A stretch of 64,000 nucleotides of DNA from M0027 sp021713415 (GTDB lineage: Bacteria > Pseudomonadota > Gammaproteobacteria > Francisellales > Francisellaceae), in assembly GCA_021713415.1 (NCBI GenBank), contig JAKJJQ010000013.1, forward strand, positions 1-64,000, in the 5' to 3' direction. The first letter of the stretch is position 1; every line of letters starts with the position of its first letter. Made by a program: the position numbers and the translations under genes. Positions 24,817-34,336 of this stretch are shown piece by piece. The notes beneath the pieces are model-generated. The model had not been told where the DNA came from, made no database searches, and was given only the letters and a program-made list of their open reading frames with translations.

Positions 24817-26205
24817 ATGAATGATCAACTTGAAGTTACAAAAAATAAGTACAAAAAACATAAAAATAGAAGGCGTCGTGCTAAACGTCCACCAGAAGGT
24901 ATTTTCGAAGCTGAAATAGCCTCTCTAAGTCATGAAGGTCGTGGTATTAGCCAAATTAATGGTAAAACAACATTTATTGATTTAGCATTAAAAGATGAAA
25001 TTGTATCATTTCAGTATGAATCAACACATAGTAAATATGATGAAGCTTTAGCAGTTGATATTAAAAAAGCATCGCCTGATCGTGTGGCGCCAAAATGTAA
25101 AGTATTTGGTTTATGCGGTGGCTGTGCTTTACAACACGTATCTGCTGATGGTCAAATTAAGCTAAAAATGGATACTTTAAAAAGTCACTTTGAACATTTT
25201 GGCAATTTAGCACCTTTAAATTGGCTTGAACCTTTAATTAATGAAAATCCTTGGAATTATCGTAATAAAGCACGTTTAGGTGTTCGCTATGTACATAAAA
25301 AAGAAAAAGTTTTAGTTGGTTTTAGAGAGCGAGGTGGTCAGTTCATTACTGATATGGAGCAATGTCCAGTTTTACACTCATCTGTTGATCAACTTATTGC
25401 AGATTTAAAAGCGTTAATTTTTTCACTAAGTTTATATAGAGAAATACCGCAAATTGAAGTTGCTGTTGACGATCATAAAACTGCGTTAATTGTAAGACAT
25501 TTACAAAAATTTAATGAGTCTGACTTGGAGCAATTAACTAACTTTGCTAAAAAGCATGCTATTTGGCTTTATTTACAATCAAAAGGTCCTGATACAATTA
25601 AATTATTTTATCCAGAAGTAACAGAGTCAGAAAGTTATTTAAGCTATAACATAGATGACTTTGGTATTGAAATTCGATTCCAACCAAATGACTTTACTCA
25701 AGTAAACCCTCAGATGAATCAGAAAATGCTTAACCAAGCAATTAGCTTAATGGAATTAAACTCAACGGATTGTGTGCTTGATCTATTTTGTGGTTTGGGT
25801 AATTTTAGTTTGCCATTAGCAAAGCATGCAAAATTAGTAATAGGTGTTGAAGGTGATAGCCAAATGACTGAAAGAGCGTTAGAAAATGCTAAACTAAATG
25901 ATATTAATAATATAGAATTTCACCCTGCAAATTTATTTGAAACGATTGATAATGCAGATTGGGCAAATCAACAATATGATAAAATCTTACTAGACCCTCC
26001 TCGTGCTGGAGCGGTTGAAATTGTCAGTCAAATTGAACGCTTTAATGCAAAAAGAATTGTTTATGTCTCTTGTAATCCTGCAACTCTAGCAAGGGATGCT
26101 GGTATACTGGTCAATGATAAAGGATATACAATGTTAAGTGCTGGTATTATGGATATGTTTCCACATACTGCACATGTTGAGTCTATTGCTGTATTTGAAA
26201 AATAA
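24817..26205 (+). CDS. rlmD: 23S rRNA (uracil-1939-C5)-methyltransferase
   Basis: A TRAM domain occupies about residues 25-85 (EGIFEAEIASLSHEGRGISQ). A [4Fe-4S] cluster motif CKVFGLCGGCALQH follows. The SAM-binding motif is CVLDLFCGLGNFSLPLAKHA. The catalytic region is LLDPPRAGAVEIV with IVYVSCNPATLARD, nucleophile Cys419. At 462 residues it is slightly longer than the E. coli enzyme, with a Lys/Arg-rich head (KKHKNRRRRAKRP) that probably binds rRNA. Confidence 0.95.
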   Translation: MNDQLEVTKNKYKKHKNRRRRAKRPPEGIFEAEIASLSHEGRGISQINGKTTFIDLALKDEIVSFQYESTHSKYDEALAVDIKKASPDRVAPKCKVFGLCGGCALQHVSADGQIKLKMDTLKSHFEHFGNLAPLNWLEPLINENPWNYRNKARLGVRYVHKKEKVLVGFRERGGQFITDMEQCPVLHSSVDQLIADLKALIFSLSLYREIPQIEVAVDDHKTALIVRHLQKFNESDLEQLTNFAKKHAIWLYLQSKGPDTIKLFYPEVTESESYLSYNIDDFGIEIRFQPNDFTQVNPQMNQKMLNQAISLMELNSTDCVLDLFCGLGNFSLPLAKHAKLVIGVEGDSQMTERALENAKLNDINNIEFHPANLFETIDNADWANQQYDKILLDPPRAGAVEIVSQIERFNAKRIVYVSCNPATLARDAGILVNDKGYTMLSAGIMDMFPHTAHVESIAVFEK

Positions 26206-26229
26206 TTTAAAGATAAAAGGATCATTATC

Positions 26230-27243
26230 ATGGAAGAAAAAAATATATTATTAGTTAAAGAGACAAAAGCAGACGAAAGACGCGTTGCTTTAATTCCAAG
26301 CGATGTCTCTGAATTAATAAGCTTAGGCTATCAAGTATTTGTTGAGCATGATGCAGGTAAAGGCGCTGGCTTTGAAGATAGTGATTATCAAAGAAATGGG
26401 GCGTTCATTCGTTATCTTGATAATATAAACATAAGTGCATATCAAAAACTCTTTGAAAATATTGATATAGTCATTCGAGCAAAACGACCTGATCGCAATC
26501 GTGAAGTTTTGGAAAACCGAGCTATAAAAGCTGGCAGTATTATGATTGGTGCACTTGACCCACAAGAGAGAAATTCATCACATATTGATGAATATCATAA
26601 AAGAGGTATTTGTGCTTATAGTGTTGATCAACTGGAATTGCCAGCAGAGCATCCAATGAATATATTATCTGCTATGAGTAAAATAGCGGGTCGTTTAGCA
26701 TTATTAGATGCAATACAAAAGCATCAACTAAAGGCTAATAATGTTGTTATTATTGGAGCAGGAACTGTAGGCTTTGCAGCATTAGAAGAGGCAATTAATC
26801 AAAATTTAAATACAACCGTACTAGTTACTAATTCAGATCAAGAAGCTAGAGCTAAGAAACTAGGTGCAAAAACAATTTATTTTGATAAAGAGGCAAGTTT
26901 AGCTGATCAACAAAAACTGATTAAAGAAATTGTAGCAGATGCTGATATTATCATCACTGGAGCAAGAAAAGCCAATCAAAAAGCCCCCATTTTAATACCT
27001 AGCACAACGTTAAGTGAAATGAAAAATGGTGCAGTAATCGTAGATATGGCTTTATCAGAGGGTGGCAATGTAGAAGGCAGTGCCCATGATGAAACCATTA
27101 AATTAGCCAACGATGTTGTGATTACTAATGTTAGTGGTTATCCAAAAGCGATGCCGCATGAATCAAGTAAATTATGGAGTAAAGCAAGCGTTCTGTTCAT
27201 AAATGCTCTAACTAATAATCGTTTATCAATATCTAAGTTATAA
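26230..27243 (+). CDS. Alanine dehydrogenase / NAD(P) transhydrogenase alpha-like protein
   Basis: 337 residues. The N-terminal AlaDh/PNT domain begins LLVKETKADERRVALIPSDV. The NAD-binding domain has VVIIGAGTVGFAALEEA, and the C-terminal AVIVDMALSEGGNVEGS with SGYPKAMPHESS is typical of the fold. It is shorter than AlaDH (about 370), and the catalytic His region reads LPAEHPMN, so the substrate may differ. It follows rlmD by 24 bases. It could be a family outlier acting on another amino acid. Confidence 0.75.
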   Translation: MEEKNILLVKETKADERRVALIPSDVSELISLGYQVFVEHDAGKGAGFEDSDYQRNGAFIRYLDNINISAYQKLFENIDIVIRAKRPDRNREVLENRAIKAGSIMIGALDPQERNSSHIDEYHKRGICAYSVDQLELPAEHPMNILSAMSKIAGRLALLDAIQKHQLKANNVVIIGAGTVGFAALEEAINQNLNTTVLVTNSDQEARAKKLGAKTIYFDKEASLADQQKLIKEIVADADIIITGARKANQKAPILIPSTTLSEMKNGAVIVDMALSEGGNVEGSAHDETIKLANDVVITNVSGYPKAMPHESSKLWSKASVLFINALTNNRLSISKL

Positions 27244-27386
27244 TTACTTGATAACTTATTGCTGATATTACTTTAATGCCTAGCTTTAGAAAAATACTTT
27301 GGTAGAATATTTATAATTTTTTATTAAATTCTGATATAATCCACTAAAGTTTAAAAGTATGTGATTAATTTATAAATGGGTTGTGA

Positions 27387-28646
27387 ATGAGCTATCATCT
27401 ATTATTTGCAGTGTTAGTGGTAATAAGTGCTTTATCTAGTTACATAAATTATAAATTATTTAAATTACCAAAGTCGATTGGAATGACAATTACAACTTTG
27501 ATTATTTCAATTATTGTAATGATGTTTCTAAAGTTGTTTCCTTCTGTTTTTACGCCTATTAATAATTTACTAAGTGGTATTGATTTTAGAAAAACAGTAC
27601 TTGAGGTAATGCTTAGTTATTTATTATTTGCAGGCGCATTACATGTAAATACAATTGATTTAAAGAAAAACCTATTATCTATTGTCTATCTTGCAAGCTT
27701 TGGTGTGGTAGCTTCCACAATTGTTACTGGTTTGTTAATTTGGTGGGTAAGTGGACTGATTTCTTATCAAATATCATTACCTTACTGTTTATTATTTGGT
27801 GCATTAATTTCACCGACTGATCCCATTGCTGTACTAGGTGTGCTTAAAACAACAAAAGCAGTTCCTAAAAAGATTAAGATGCGTATTACTGGAGAAGCCT
27901 TGTTTAATGATGCTGCGGGTATTTTAATTTTTATTTCATTATTAAGTGTTTTCTTTTATGGTGATGAGTTTAGTATTACACATATTTCATTAGGTATACT
28001 GCATGAAGCTGTTGGTGGTATTGTCTTTGGTGCAGTGATAGGATTTTTAGCAGCAAGACTACTTAAGAATGTTGATGATAAACAAGTCGCTATTACAATT
28101 ACATTAGCAGTTTCAAGTGCAGGTTATATATTAGCTCAGAACTTAGGTGTATCAGCGCCGATTTCAATGGTGATTGCAGGCTTAGTGATTGGCCATCATA
28201 TGAAAAAAGAACGATTTAAAGCAAGTACCATTGTTACATTAGATAATTTCTGGGAATTAATTGATGAAATCTTAAATTGTTTTTTATTTGTATTAATTGG
28301 TTTGGAAATGTTAACAATTACATTTCATATCGAGAGTATTATTTTAGGTGTCTTAGGCTTTATCGTAATATTTATTTCACGTTATATTAGTGTTTCATTT
28401 CCTAATATGTTTAGAAATATACGATTAAGGCGATTTTATTGGCGTGAAAATGTGCTAATGACGTGGGGAGGGATTCGAGGTGGTATTTCAATTGCACTGG
28501 CTTTATCGATTCCAGATGATGAGGTGATTGTCTCGTTAACTTATGTGGTTGTGATTTTATCTATTGTCTTTCAAGGTGCTAGTTTTAAATGGATTATTAA
28601 TAAAGTATTCCCTCAGCAAAAGCATGATAATAAGCTTAAAGTGTAA
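27387..28646 (+). CDS. Na+/H+ antiporter, NhaP/CPA1 type
   Basis: 419 residues with about twelve membrane helices. The ion-binding signature is LFGALISPTDPIAVLGVLK in helix 5, followed by FNDAAGILIFISL in helix 6 and WGGIRGGISIALALSIP near the C-terminus. All are hallmarks of CPA1 exchangers. The cytoplasmic tail is very short. It controls internal pH and sodium. Confidence 0.92.
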   Translation: MSYHLLFAVLVVISALSSYINYKLFKLPKSIGMTITTLIISIIVMMFLKLFPSVFTPINNLLSGIDFRKTVLEVMLSYLLFAGALHVNTIDLKKNLLSIVYLASFGVVASTIVTGLLIWWVSGLISYQISLPYCLLFGALISPTDPIAVLGVLKTTKAVPKKIKMRITGEALFNDAAGILIFISLLSVFFYGDEFSITHISLGILHEAVGGIVFGAVIGFLAARLLKNVDDKQVAITITLAVSSAGYILAQNLGVSAPISMVIAGLVIGHHMKKERFKASTIVTLDNFWELIDEILNCFLFVLIGLEMLTITFHIESIILGVLGFIVIFISRYISVSFPNMFRNIRLRRFYWRENVLMTWGGIRGGISIALALSIPDDEVIVSLTYVVVILSIVFQGASFKWIINKVFPQQKHDNKLKV

Positions 28647-28769
28647 TTTTTTATAAATGCTTAATGGAAATAATGGACGTTAAATTTATATTTCATTGCA
28701 AACTATTTTATAAAATTATATAACCTTGTAAATTATTACTCAGTTAAGATTAAAGAGAATTAAATAACA

Positions 28770-30755
28770 ATGAAAGTTTATCTATCTGAAAAGCCATCAC
28801 AAGGTAGGGATATTGCCTCTGTATTAGGCTGTAATCAACGTCATGATGGTTATTTGTCAAATACAGATACGATTGTTACTTGGGGGTTTGGTCACTTATT
28901 ACAACCAGCTGACCCTGTTGCCTATGATGAAAAATATAAACGTTGGGATATGAAAGATTTACCAATTATTCCACAGCGCTGGAAACTAGCAGCAAATCCT
29001 AAAAGTAAAGCTCAGCTTAAAATAGTTAATAACTGCATTAAACAGGCGACAGAAATTGTTATTGCGACAGATGCCGATAGAGAAGGTGAGTTAATTGCAA
29101 GGCTTATTATTGCTAAATCTGGCTATAAGGGTGTTATTAAAAGATTATGGTTATCAGCATTAGATGATGCATCTATTAAAAAAGCATTATCTAATCTTAA
29201 AGATGGTAGTGTTACTGAACCATTATTCTGGGCAGGCTTAGGCCGCCAAAGAGCAGATTGGATTTGTGGTTTAAGTTATACGCGTGCAGCAACCTTAATT
29301 TTGGGTAGTGGTGTTAATTTATTTTCAATTGGTAGGGTACAGACGCCTTCAGTTAGATTGGTTGTCGAAAGAGATTTAGAGATTGAGAATTTTAAAGCAA
29401 AAGCATTTTATACAGTCACTGCAACGGTTGTACAAGATCAGTTGTCGGCTGAATTTAATTGGCTTATTCCAGAGTATGCTAAGGGAGATGATGAAGGTAG
29501 GTGTTTAGATAAAAAATTTGCCAAAGCTGTGGTTGATAAATGTAAAGAGCAAAAAGGCGTTATTACATCATTAGAGAAAAAGAAAAAATCTAAAAAAGCA
29601 CCTTTGGCATTATCGTTATCGGAGTTACAAAAACTTGCTAATAGTAAATATGGTTTAAGTGCACAAGATACGCTTAATTGTGCACAGGCACTCTATGAAA
29701 GGCATAAAGCGACAACGTATCCTAGAACAGATTGTGGTTATTTGAATATGGAGCAATTTGATGAGGCTATAACTATTTTTAATACGTTAAAATCATTAGA
29801 TCATGAATATGATAATTTAATTAAATATTGTGATCATACGTTTAAATCACGTTGTTGGAATGATAAGAAAGTATCAGAATCAGCACACCATGCAATTATT
29901 CCAACTAATAATTCAAAAATTAATATTAATGCAATGAGTCGTGAGGAAAGACAAGTTTATGATTTAATTGTTCGATACTACTTAGCTCAATTTATGGGAG
30001 ATTTTATTTATGATGAAACTATTATACAGGTTGAATGTTGTGATGAGATTTTCACTACAAAAGGGATTTTAGTATTAGAAGAAGGATGGAAACAGGCATT
30101 TAGTAAAGAAGATGATGAAGATAAAGATGCTAAAGCACTACCACCATTTAATAAGAATGATGCTGTCATGTTAAAAGATTTAGAATTACATAATAAAAAA
30201 ACAACACCACCTCAACATTATACTGAAGCAACACTTATTTCCGCGATGAAAAACTGCGGTAGGCGAGTTGAAGATGAGGCAGCAAAATCTATTTTAGCTA
30301 GCGTTAAAGGAATTGGTACTGAAGCAACAAGAGCAAATATTATTGAGACAATAAAAAAACGTGAATATATCAAATCTAAAGGTAAGACTAAAAGCTTAGT
30401 TTCTACAGATAAAGCTAGAGAGTTAATTAAGCTATTGCCTGAAGAGATTACTAGTATAGAAATGACAGCTGATTGGGAGTTAGAGTTAGATAAAATTGCA
30501 AAGGGCCAGTCAGATTTTAAAGACTTTATGCAACGAATTGCTGCTTCAGCTTATCAAGGTGTTCAAGCAATAGCTGATCTTAAAGGTAAGGGTAATATAC
30601 CGATTAAAAATCCATGTCCTAAGTGTGGTGCTGAGCTTAGACGAATGAAATCAACCAAAGGAAAAGGATTTTGGTGGGGGTGTACGCAGTTTAGAAATGG
30701 TTGTCGGGTTGTATTAGAAGATAAACGCGGTAAGCCAGTGCTTAAGAGTCTATGA
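28770..30755 (+). CDS. topB: DNA topoisomerase III
   Basis: 661 residues, type IA. Toprim acidic motifs are SEKPSQGRDIASVLG and IATDADREGELIARLI. The catalytic tyrosine is Tyr317 in TTYPRTDCGYL. FSIGRVQTPSVRLVVERD and ESAHHAIIPTN follow family order. A C-terminal zinc ribbon (NPCPKCGAELRRMKSTKGKG with CTQFRNGCR) is kept. It resolves recombination and replication intermediates. A small remnant of another gene lies directly after its stop. Confidence 0.95.
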   Translation: MKVYLSEKPSQGRDIASVLGCNQRHDGYLSNTDTIVTWGFGHLLQPADPVAYDEKYKRWDMKDLPIIPQRWKLAANPKSKAQLKIVNNCIKQATEIVIATDADREGELIARLIIAKSGYKGVIKRLWLSALDDASIKKALSNLKDGSVTEPLFWAGLGRQRADWICGLSYTRAATLILGSGVNLFSIGRVQTPSVRLVVERDLEIENFKAKAFYTVTATVVQDQLSAEFNWLIPEYAKGDDEGRCLDKKFAKAVVDKCKEQKGVITSLEKKKKSKKAPLALSLSELQKLANSKYGLSAQDTLNCAQALYERHKATTYPRTDCGYLNMEQFDEAITIFNTLKSLDHEYDNLIKYCDHTFKSRCWNDKKVSESAHHAIIPTNNSKININAMSREERQVYDLIVRYYLAQFMGDFIYDETIIQVECCDEIFTTKGILVLEEGWKQAFSKEDDEDKDAKALPPFNKNDAVMLKDLELHNKKTTPPQHYTEATLISAMKNCGRRVEDEAAKSILASVKGIGTEATRANIIETIKKREYIKSKGKTKSLVSTDKARELIKLLPEEITSIEMTADWELELDKIAKGQSDFKDFMQRIAASAYQGVQAIADLKGKGNIPIKNPCPKCGAELRRMKSTKGKGFWWGCTQFRNGCRVVLEDKRGKPVLKSL

Positions 30756-30778
30756 TTTGTCTTTTGTGATAGCTATCT
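30752..30778 (-). pseudogene. Remnant of a gene end identical in protein to the tail of the 31937-32341 membrane protein
   Basis: On the minus strand this stretch reads AITKDKS followed by a stop, the same last residues as the membrane protein beyond the ankyrin gene. About 22 of 25 bases match 31941-31965, and the differences are silent within the shared codons. The two copies flank the ankyrin gene. Confidence 0.5.
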
Positions 30779-30955
30779 ATATGTATTTGATGAAAATTAA
30801 ATACTAATGAATTTGTTTACTTAGTAGGTTAGGTATTAATATTTATGATTATTTTACAGTGATTTTATGACTATTTTATTTAACTAAATTAATAATTTGT
30901 TATTATAATATATTTTTGGTCAAATTGATACTATCAGGTTGCAAAGGTTTATTTT

Positions 30956-31921
30956 ATGTTGAGTGAAAAATATATAGATATAATTAATAAATATATTAGT
31001 ATTTATGATCGTGAAAAAGGACGTTTAAAACAATTAACTGGTTTTAGGTCCGATATAGTTGATAAAATAAATAGCTTAGCTTTAAGTAATACAGCTAACG
31101 ATCAAGATTTTTTTGATATTTTAAGTGCTGCTTTTAATCAATTTTCTAAGCAGGGCAGTAAAAAAATATGGGATCATTCTTTTTCTCAAAGTCAATTATT
31201 TTTAATAGGTTTAGATATTGAGTGTAATAATGGAATGTTTTTATTAAGAATTCCTGGTTTGCCACAAAAAAAGGATAAATGGTTAGAACATTTTGCAAGA
31301 ATTAATTTAATTTATAAAATTCCTGAAATGATCAATGTATTTAATAGCTCGTTAAATAAGCAAGATGATAGTTATAATAATACACCATTACATTGGGCAA
31401 TTGCTAATAATTCATGTTCAAGTGCAATTATATTAATAAAACACTTTGAAACAGACCTTACCATATCAGATCTATATGGAAAAAATGCGCTACATACAGC
31501 TATATTGAAAGGCAGAGAACATCTAGGAGATCAAGGTGATATATGGTCCCAGGCTTTTGCTTCACATAGTGAAAAAACTATGAATGATGTAATCATTTCT
31601 TTATTAGAAGAAAGTAGAAACAGAAAGTTTGATATTAATGCGCAAATGAGCGATGGAAATACCGCACTACATTTGGCATATCTAAGAAAAGATATGAGTT
31701 TAGTTAAGTACCTAATTGAAACGTGTGGTGCTGACGGAAATATTAAAAATACAAATGGTGAGAAGCCTATAGATTTGCTTAATAAAAACTCAAATGAAAT
31801 AAGGATATATCTTGAAAAGAGTATAGTGGCATATACCTATAAACCGACTAATGCTGATATGTTATTTCTTAGCGCCTCTATTCTAAGTGAGCCGTTACAA
31901 GATAATTCATATCAAACATAA
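30956..31921 (+). CDS. Ankyrin-repeat protein
   Basis: 321 residues. The N-terminal 130 residues are of unknown fold. Repeats follow: TPLHWAIANNSCSSAIILI, GKNALHTAILKG and NTALHLAYLRKDMSLVKYL, then NGEKPIDLLNKN. There is no signal peptide and no membrane segment. In host-associated bacteria such proteins are often delivered effectors; that role is inferred. It is flanked by a short duplicated gene end, which suggests it was inserted here. Confidence 0.85.
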   Translation: MLSEKYIDIINKYISIYDREKGRLKQLTGFRSDIVDKINSLALSNTANDQDFFDILSAAFNQFSKQGSKKIWDHSFSQSQLFLIGLDIECNNGMFLLRIPGLPQKKDKWLEHFARINLIYKIPEMINVFNSSLNKQDDSYNNTPLHWAIANNSCSSAIILIKHFETDLTISDLYGKNALHTAILKGREHLGDQGDIWSQAFASHSEKTMNDVIISLLEESRNRKFDINAQMSDGNTALHLAYLRKDMSLVKYLIETCGADGNIKNTNGEKPIDLLNKNSNEIRIYLEKSIVAYTYKPTNADMLFLSASILSEPLQDNSYQT

Positions 31922-31936
31922 TGGTTTTAGTTGTTA

Positions 31937-32341
31937 TCAAGATTTATCTTTTGTAATAGCCATCTGATAGATAAAAACAGTTAATAAAGCCCATAGGTAA
32001 TTAAAAACTATGTTCATTAAAAAAGTTTTTAAACCTGCATGAATGGCAAAAAAACCACTGCCTTCAAGCGGCATTTTTACAATAAAGTTGAAAAATACAA
32101 CTAAACTACCAAGAATAATAAATTTTAAAAAATTCTTTTGGGTATATAAAGAAATAATTACTAGAACTATAGCCCATACACCACCCCAAACCATGAGCCT
32201 GTATAATTGATATTTAAATGCATCGTCTAAATGAATGTGAAAATTTTGAATAAATGAAAAGATAAAAATCAAAATAAAAGCACTGACTGCACCACTTGCA
32301 AAAGCGCTAAGAATTTGATTGATGCGGTTGGTTTTAAACAA
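31937..32341 (-). CDS. Small four-helix membrane protein
   Basis: 134 residues with about four membrane helices (AFILIFIFSFI, VWGGVWAIVLVII, FIILGSLVVFFNFIV, FNYLWALLTVFIYQM). The start is TTG 32341, supported by AGGAG nine bases upstream; no ATG lies near. The family is not recognised. It converges with the ankyrin gene, only 15 bases apart. Confidence 0.7.
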   Translation of the reverse strand: MFKTNRINQILSAFASGAVSAFILIFIFSFIQNFHIHLDDAFKYQLYRLMVWGGVWAIVLVIISLYTQKNFLKFIILGSLVVFFNFIVKMPLEGSGFFAIHAGLKTFLMNIVFNYLWALLTVFIYQMAITKDKS

Positions 32342-32449
32342 TATAGTTTACTCCTATGGCATGTAATATTGCACACATTATATGATATAAAAGTGTCTAA
32401 TTTCAGCATTGTTATAAGATTACGATAGTGTAGGTGTCACTTATCAAAA

Positions 32450-32489
32450 TTGATATTTTATGTAATTTGTCTTATAATTGTAGACAGAT
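32450..32489 (+). promoter_or_regulatory. Promoter and candidate operator of the Xre-RES pair
   Basis: TTGATA (32450-32455), 17 bases, then a perfect TATAAT (32473-32478). An inverted repeat, TGTCT (32468-32472) and AGACA (32482-32486), extendable to eight imperfect bases, embraces the -10. A repressor bound there would block transcription, as expected for autoregulation by the antitoxin. Confidence 0.6.
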
Positions 32490-32516
32490 TACCAGTTTGT
32501 GTTTGGAGATTAAAAT

Positions 32517-32945
32517 ATGACTGTATTCATTGATCATTTGCTTGGAAAGGCAAATTTTAAAAATAAACATATTCACAATGATAATGATTTGTATGATGAA
32601 GTTAGTCGTGGAATTGGAGCATCTGCTTTGACAAAATTTGCTAAAGCAAGTGGTTTAACAGAAGAATGTCTTTTAACATTAATACCAATTAATAGAAAAA
32701 CTTTTTTACGTAGAAAAGCACAAGGGTTTTTAGGAGAAAATGAATCAGATAGATTAATACTAATTGCAAAAGTCTATGCACATGCACTTGATGTATTTGG
32801 TGAAAAAAATAAGACTTATCAATGGCTTGTAACAGATAATATTTCTCTTGATAATAAAAGACCAATTGATTTATTGAAAAACTCCTTAGGGTGTCAAATT
32901 GTAGATGATATTTTATATCGTATTGAATATGGAATTTATAGTTAA
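32517..32945 (+). CDS. Xre/MbcA/ParS-type antitoxin
   Basis: 142 residues. The N-terminal helical DNA-binding part (ALTKFAKASGLTEECLLTLI, INRKTFLRRKAQGFL) is followed by the DUF2384-type C-terminal domain, with LIAKVYAHALDVFGEKNKTY and KRPIDLLKNSLGCQIV, which plugs the toxin site. The stop overlaps the toxin start in TAATG. It probably represses its own promoter. Confidence 0.88.
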   Translation: MTVFIDHLLGKANFKNKHIHNDNDLYDEVSRGIGASALTKFAKASGLTEECLLTLIPINRKTFLRRKAQGFLGENESDRLILIAKVYAHALDVFGEKNKTYQWLVTDNISLDNKRPIDLLKNSLGCQIVDDILYRIEYGIYS

Positions 32946-33400
32946 TGATTGTTTGGAGAATAACAAAGAAAAAACATGCTGAATCACTTTTAAATGGACT
33001 TGGTGGCTTATATGTTTCAGGACGTTGGCATAGTAAGGGAAATCAAATAATTTATACTGCAGAATCTCAAGCATTAGCAATTTTAGAATCATTAGTTCAC
33101 TATGAACCTATTATTCCGATGGATCAAGTTATTATCTCTGCTGATTTGTCTAGCGTTTCAATAAAAGAATTAACAAAAAAAAACCTGGGTGAGGATTTTA
33201 AAAAAGTAGAACATTATCGTTTAAGAGAAATTGGTGATCAATGGTTGGCTTCAAAGGAAAGCTGTGTTTTAAAAGTACCATCGGTAATTACACCATTATA
33301 TGAATATAATTATATGATTAATCCATTGCATCATGAGTTTGCAAATATTAAAGATATTCATTGCTATGACTTTTCATTTGATGGTAGGTTATTTAAATAA
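32945..33400 (+). CDS. RES-domain toxin
   Basis: 151 residues, the normal RES size. The Arg-Glu-Ser pattern is visible: IVWRITKKKHAE, GLYVSGRWHSKGNQIIYTAE with the invariant GRW, and ALAILESLVHYE. Family members degrade NAD+ or ADP-ribosylate a target in the cytosol. It appears intact, so the pair may be active. Confidence 0.9.
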   Translation: MIVWRITKKKHAESLLNGLGGLYVSGRWHSKGNQIIYTAESQALAILESLVHYEPIIPMDQVIISADLSSVSIKELTKKNLGEDFKKVEHYRLREIGDQWLASKESCVLKVPSVITPLYEYNYMINPLHHEFANIKDIHCYDFSFDGRLFK

Positions 33401-33440
33401 TTGTATTAGCAGATATTGTAAAAAATTTACATTGAAGTAA

Positions 33441-34241
33441 CTAACTTCGCTTAGCCATAATTTTTGTTGCTAATTCTTCAACAGAAAGTGTAGTTGAATT
33501 TAAAAATGGAATATTATATTGTCGGTAAAGCTTTTCAACTGCTTTAACTTCAGCTTGGCACTGTTTTAGTGACGAATAACGGCTATTAGGTTTTCGTTCA
33601 TTACGAATTGTAACTAAACGTTCAACACCAATGGTTAGCCCAAATAGTTTGCGTTTATGTTTAATTAAGGACTTTGGTAGTGTGAAATTTTCAATATCTT
33701 CTTCAGTTAGAGGGTAATTTGAGACAGCAATGCTATGATGTAATGCTAAATATAGACTTGTCGGCGTTTTACCACAGCGAGAGACACCAATTAAAATAAT
33801 TTCAGATTGATCATATTGATTTGGGCAGGCGCCATCATCAGTATTTAAGCTAAAATTTAATGCATCAATGCGCTTTTTATATTTTTCGTAATCATGCATG
33901 CCGTAAGCTTTACCAATGGTATGAGAGGACTCAATGCCAAGTGTTTTTTCTAAAGGACCAATAAAGGTTTGGATAAAATCTAATACAACACCATTGGTTT
34001 GACGTATACGTGATAATGTATCAGGGCAGACAATGGTTGTAATGACAATTGGTGGGTTGCCTGTTTGCGCATAAATGGATTCAATTTCAGTAATTATTTT
34101 ATTTACTTTAATTTCATTATTAATAAACGGGTGATTGGTTACATTAAATTCTACTTGGTCAAACTGAGATAAAAGACTTTGTGCTAATGAGTTAGCAGTA
34201 ATGCCAGTACCATCAGAAATCAATAATACATCACGTTGCAT
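33441..34241 (-). CDS. ppsR: PEP synthase regulatory protein (bifunctional kinase/pyrophosphorylase)
   Basis: 266 residues of the DUF299 family. The P-loop-like motif GVSRCGKTPTSLYLA and start DVLLISDGTGITANSLAQSL are diagnostic. It phosphorylates and dephosphorylates the catalytic-loop Thr of PEP synthase. It is divergent from ppsA with about 95 bases between. Confidence 0.93.
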   Translation of the reverse strand: MQRDVLLISDGTGITANSLAQSLLSQFDQVEFNVTNHPFINNEIKVNKIITEIESIYAQTGNPPIVITTIVCPDTLSRIRQTNGVVLDFIQTFIGPLEKTLGIESSHTIGKAYGMHDYEKYKKRIDALNFSLNTDDGACPNQYDQSEIILIGVSRCGKTPTSLYLALHHSIAVSNYPLTEEDIENFTLPKSLIKHKRKLFGLTIGVERLVTIRNERKPNSRYSSLKQCQAEVKAVEKLYRQYNIPFLNSTTLSVEELATKIMAKRS

Positions 34242-34298
34242 AAATTTTTCTCTTAATCTTTAATTAATCTGCTTTTTCAAGATAATCTTGCGTGTTAG

Positions 34299-34304
34299 TA
34301 TAAT
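34299..34304 (+). promoter_or_regulatory. Candidate -10 of ppsA
   Basis: TATAAT lies 33 bases before the ppsA start; the -35 area (around TTTCAA, 34275-34280) is weak. It lies between divergent ppsR and ppsA. Confidence 0.35.
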
Positions 34305-34336
34305 GGCACCTGGAATTTTTTAAAGGTTAATCAACA

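Noticed and set aside
33434..33448. GAAGT...ACTTC hairpin as a shared terminator of RES toxin and ppsR
   Set aside because: The stem has only five pairs, no T-tract, and overlaps the ppsR coding end.
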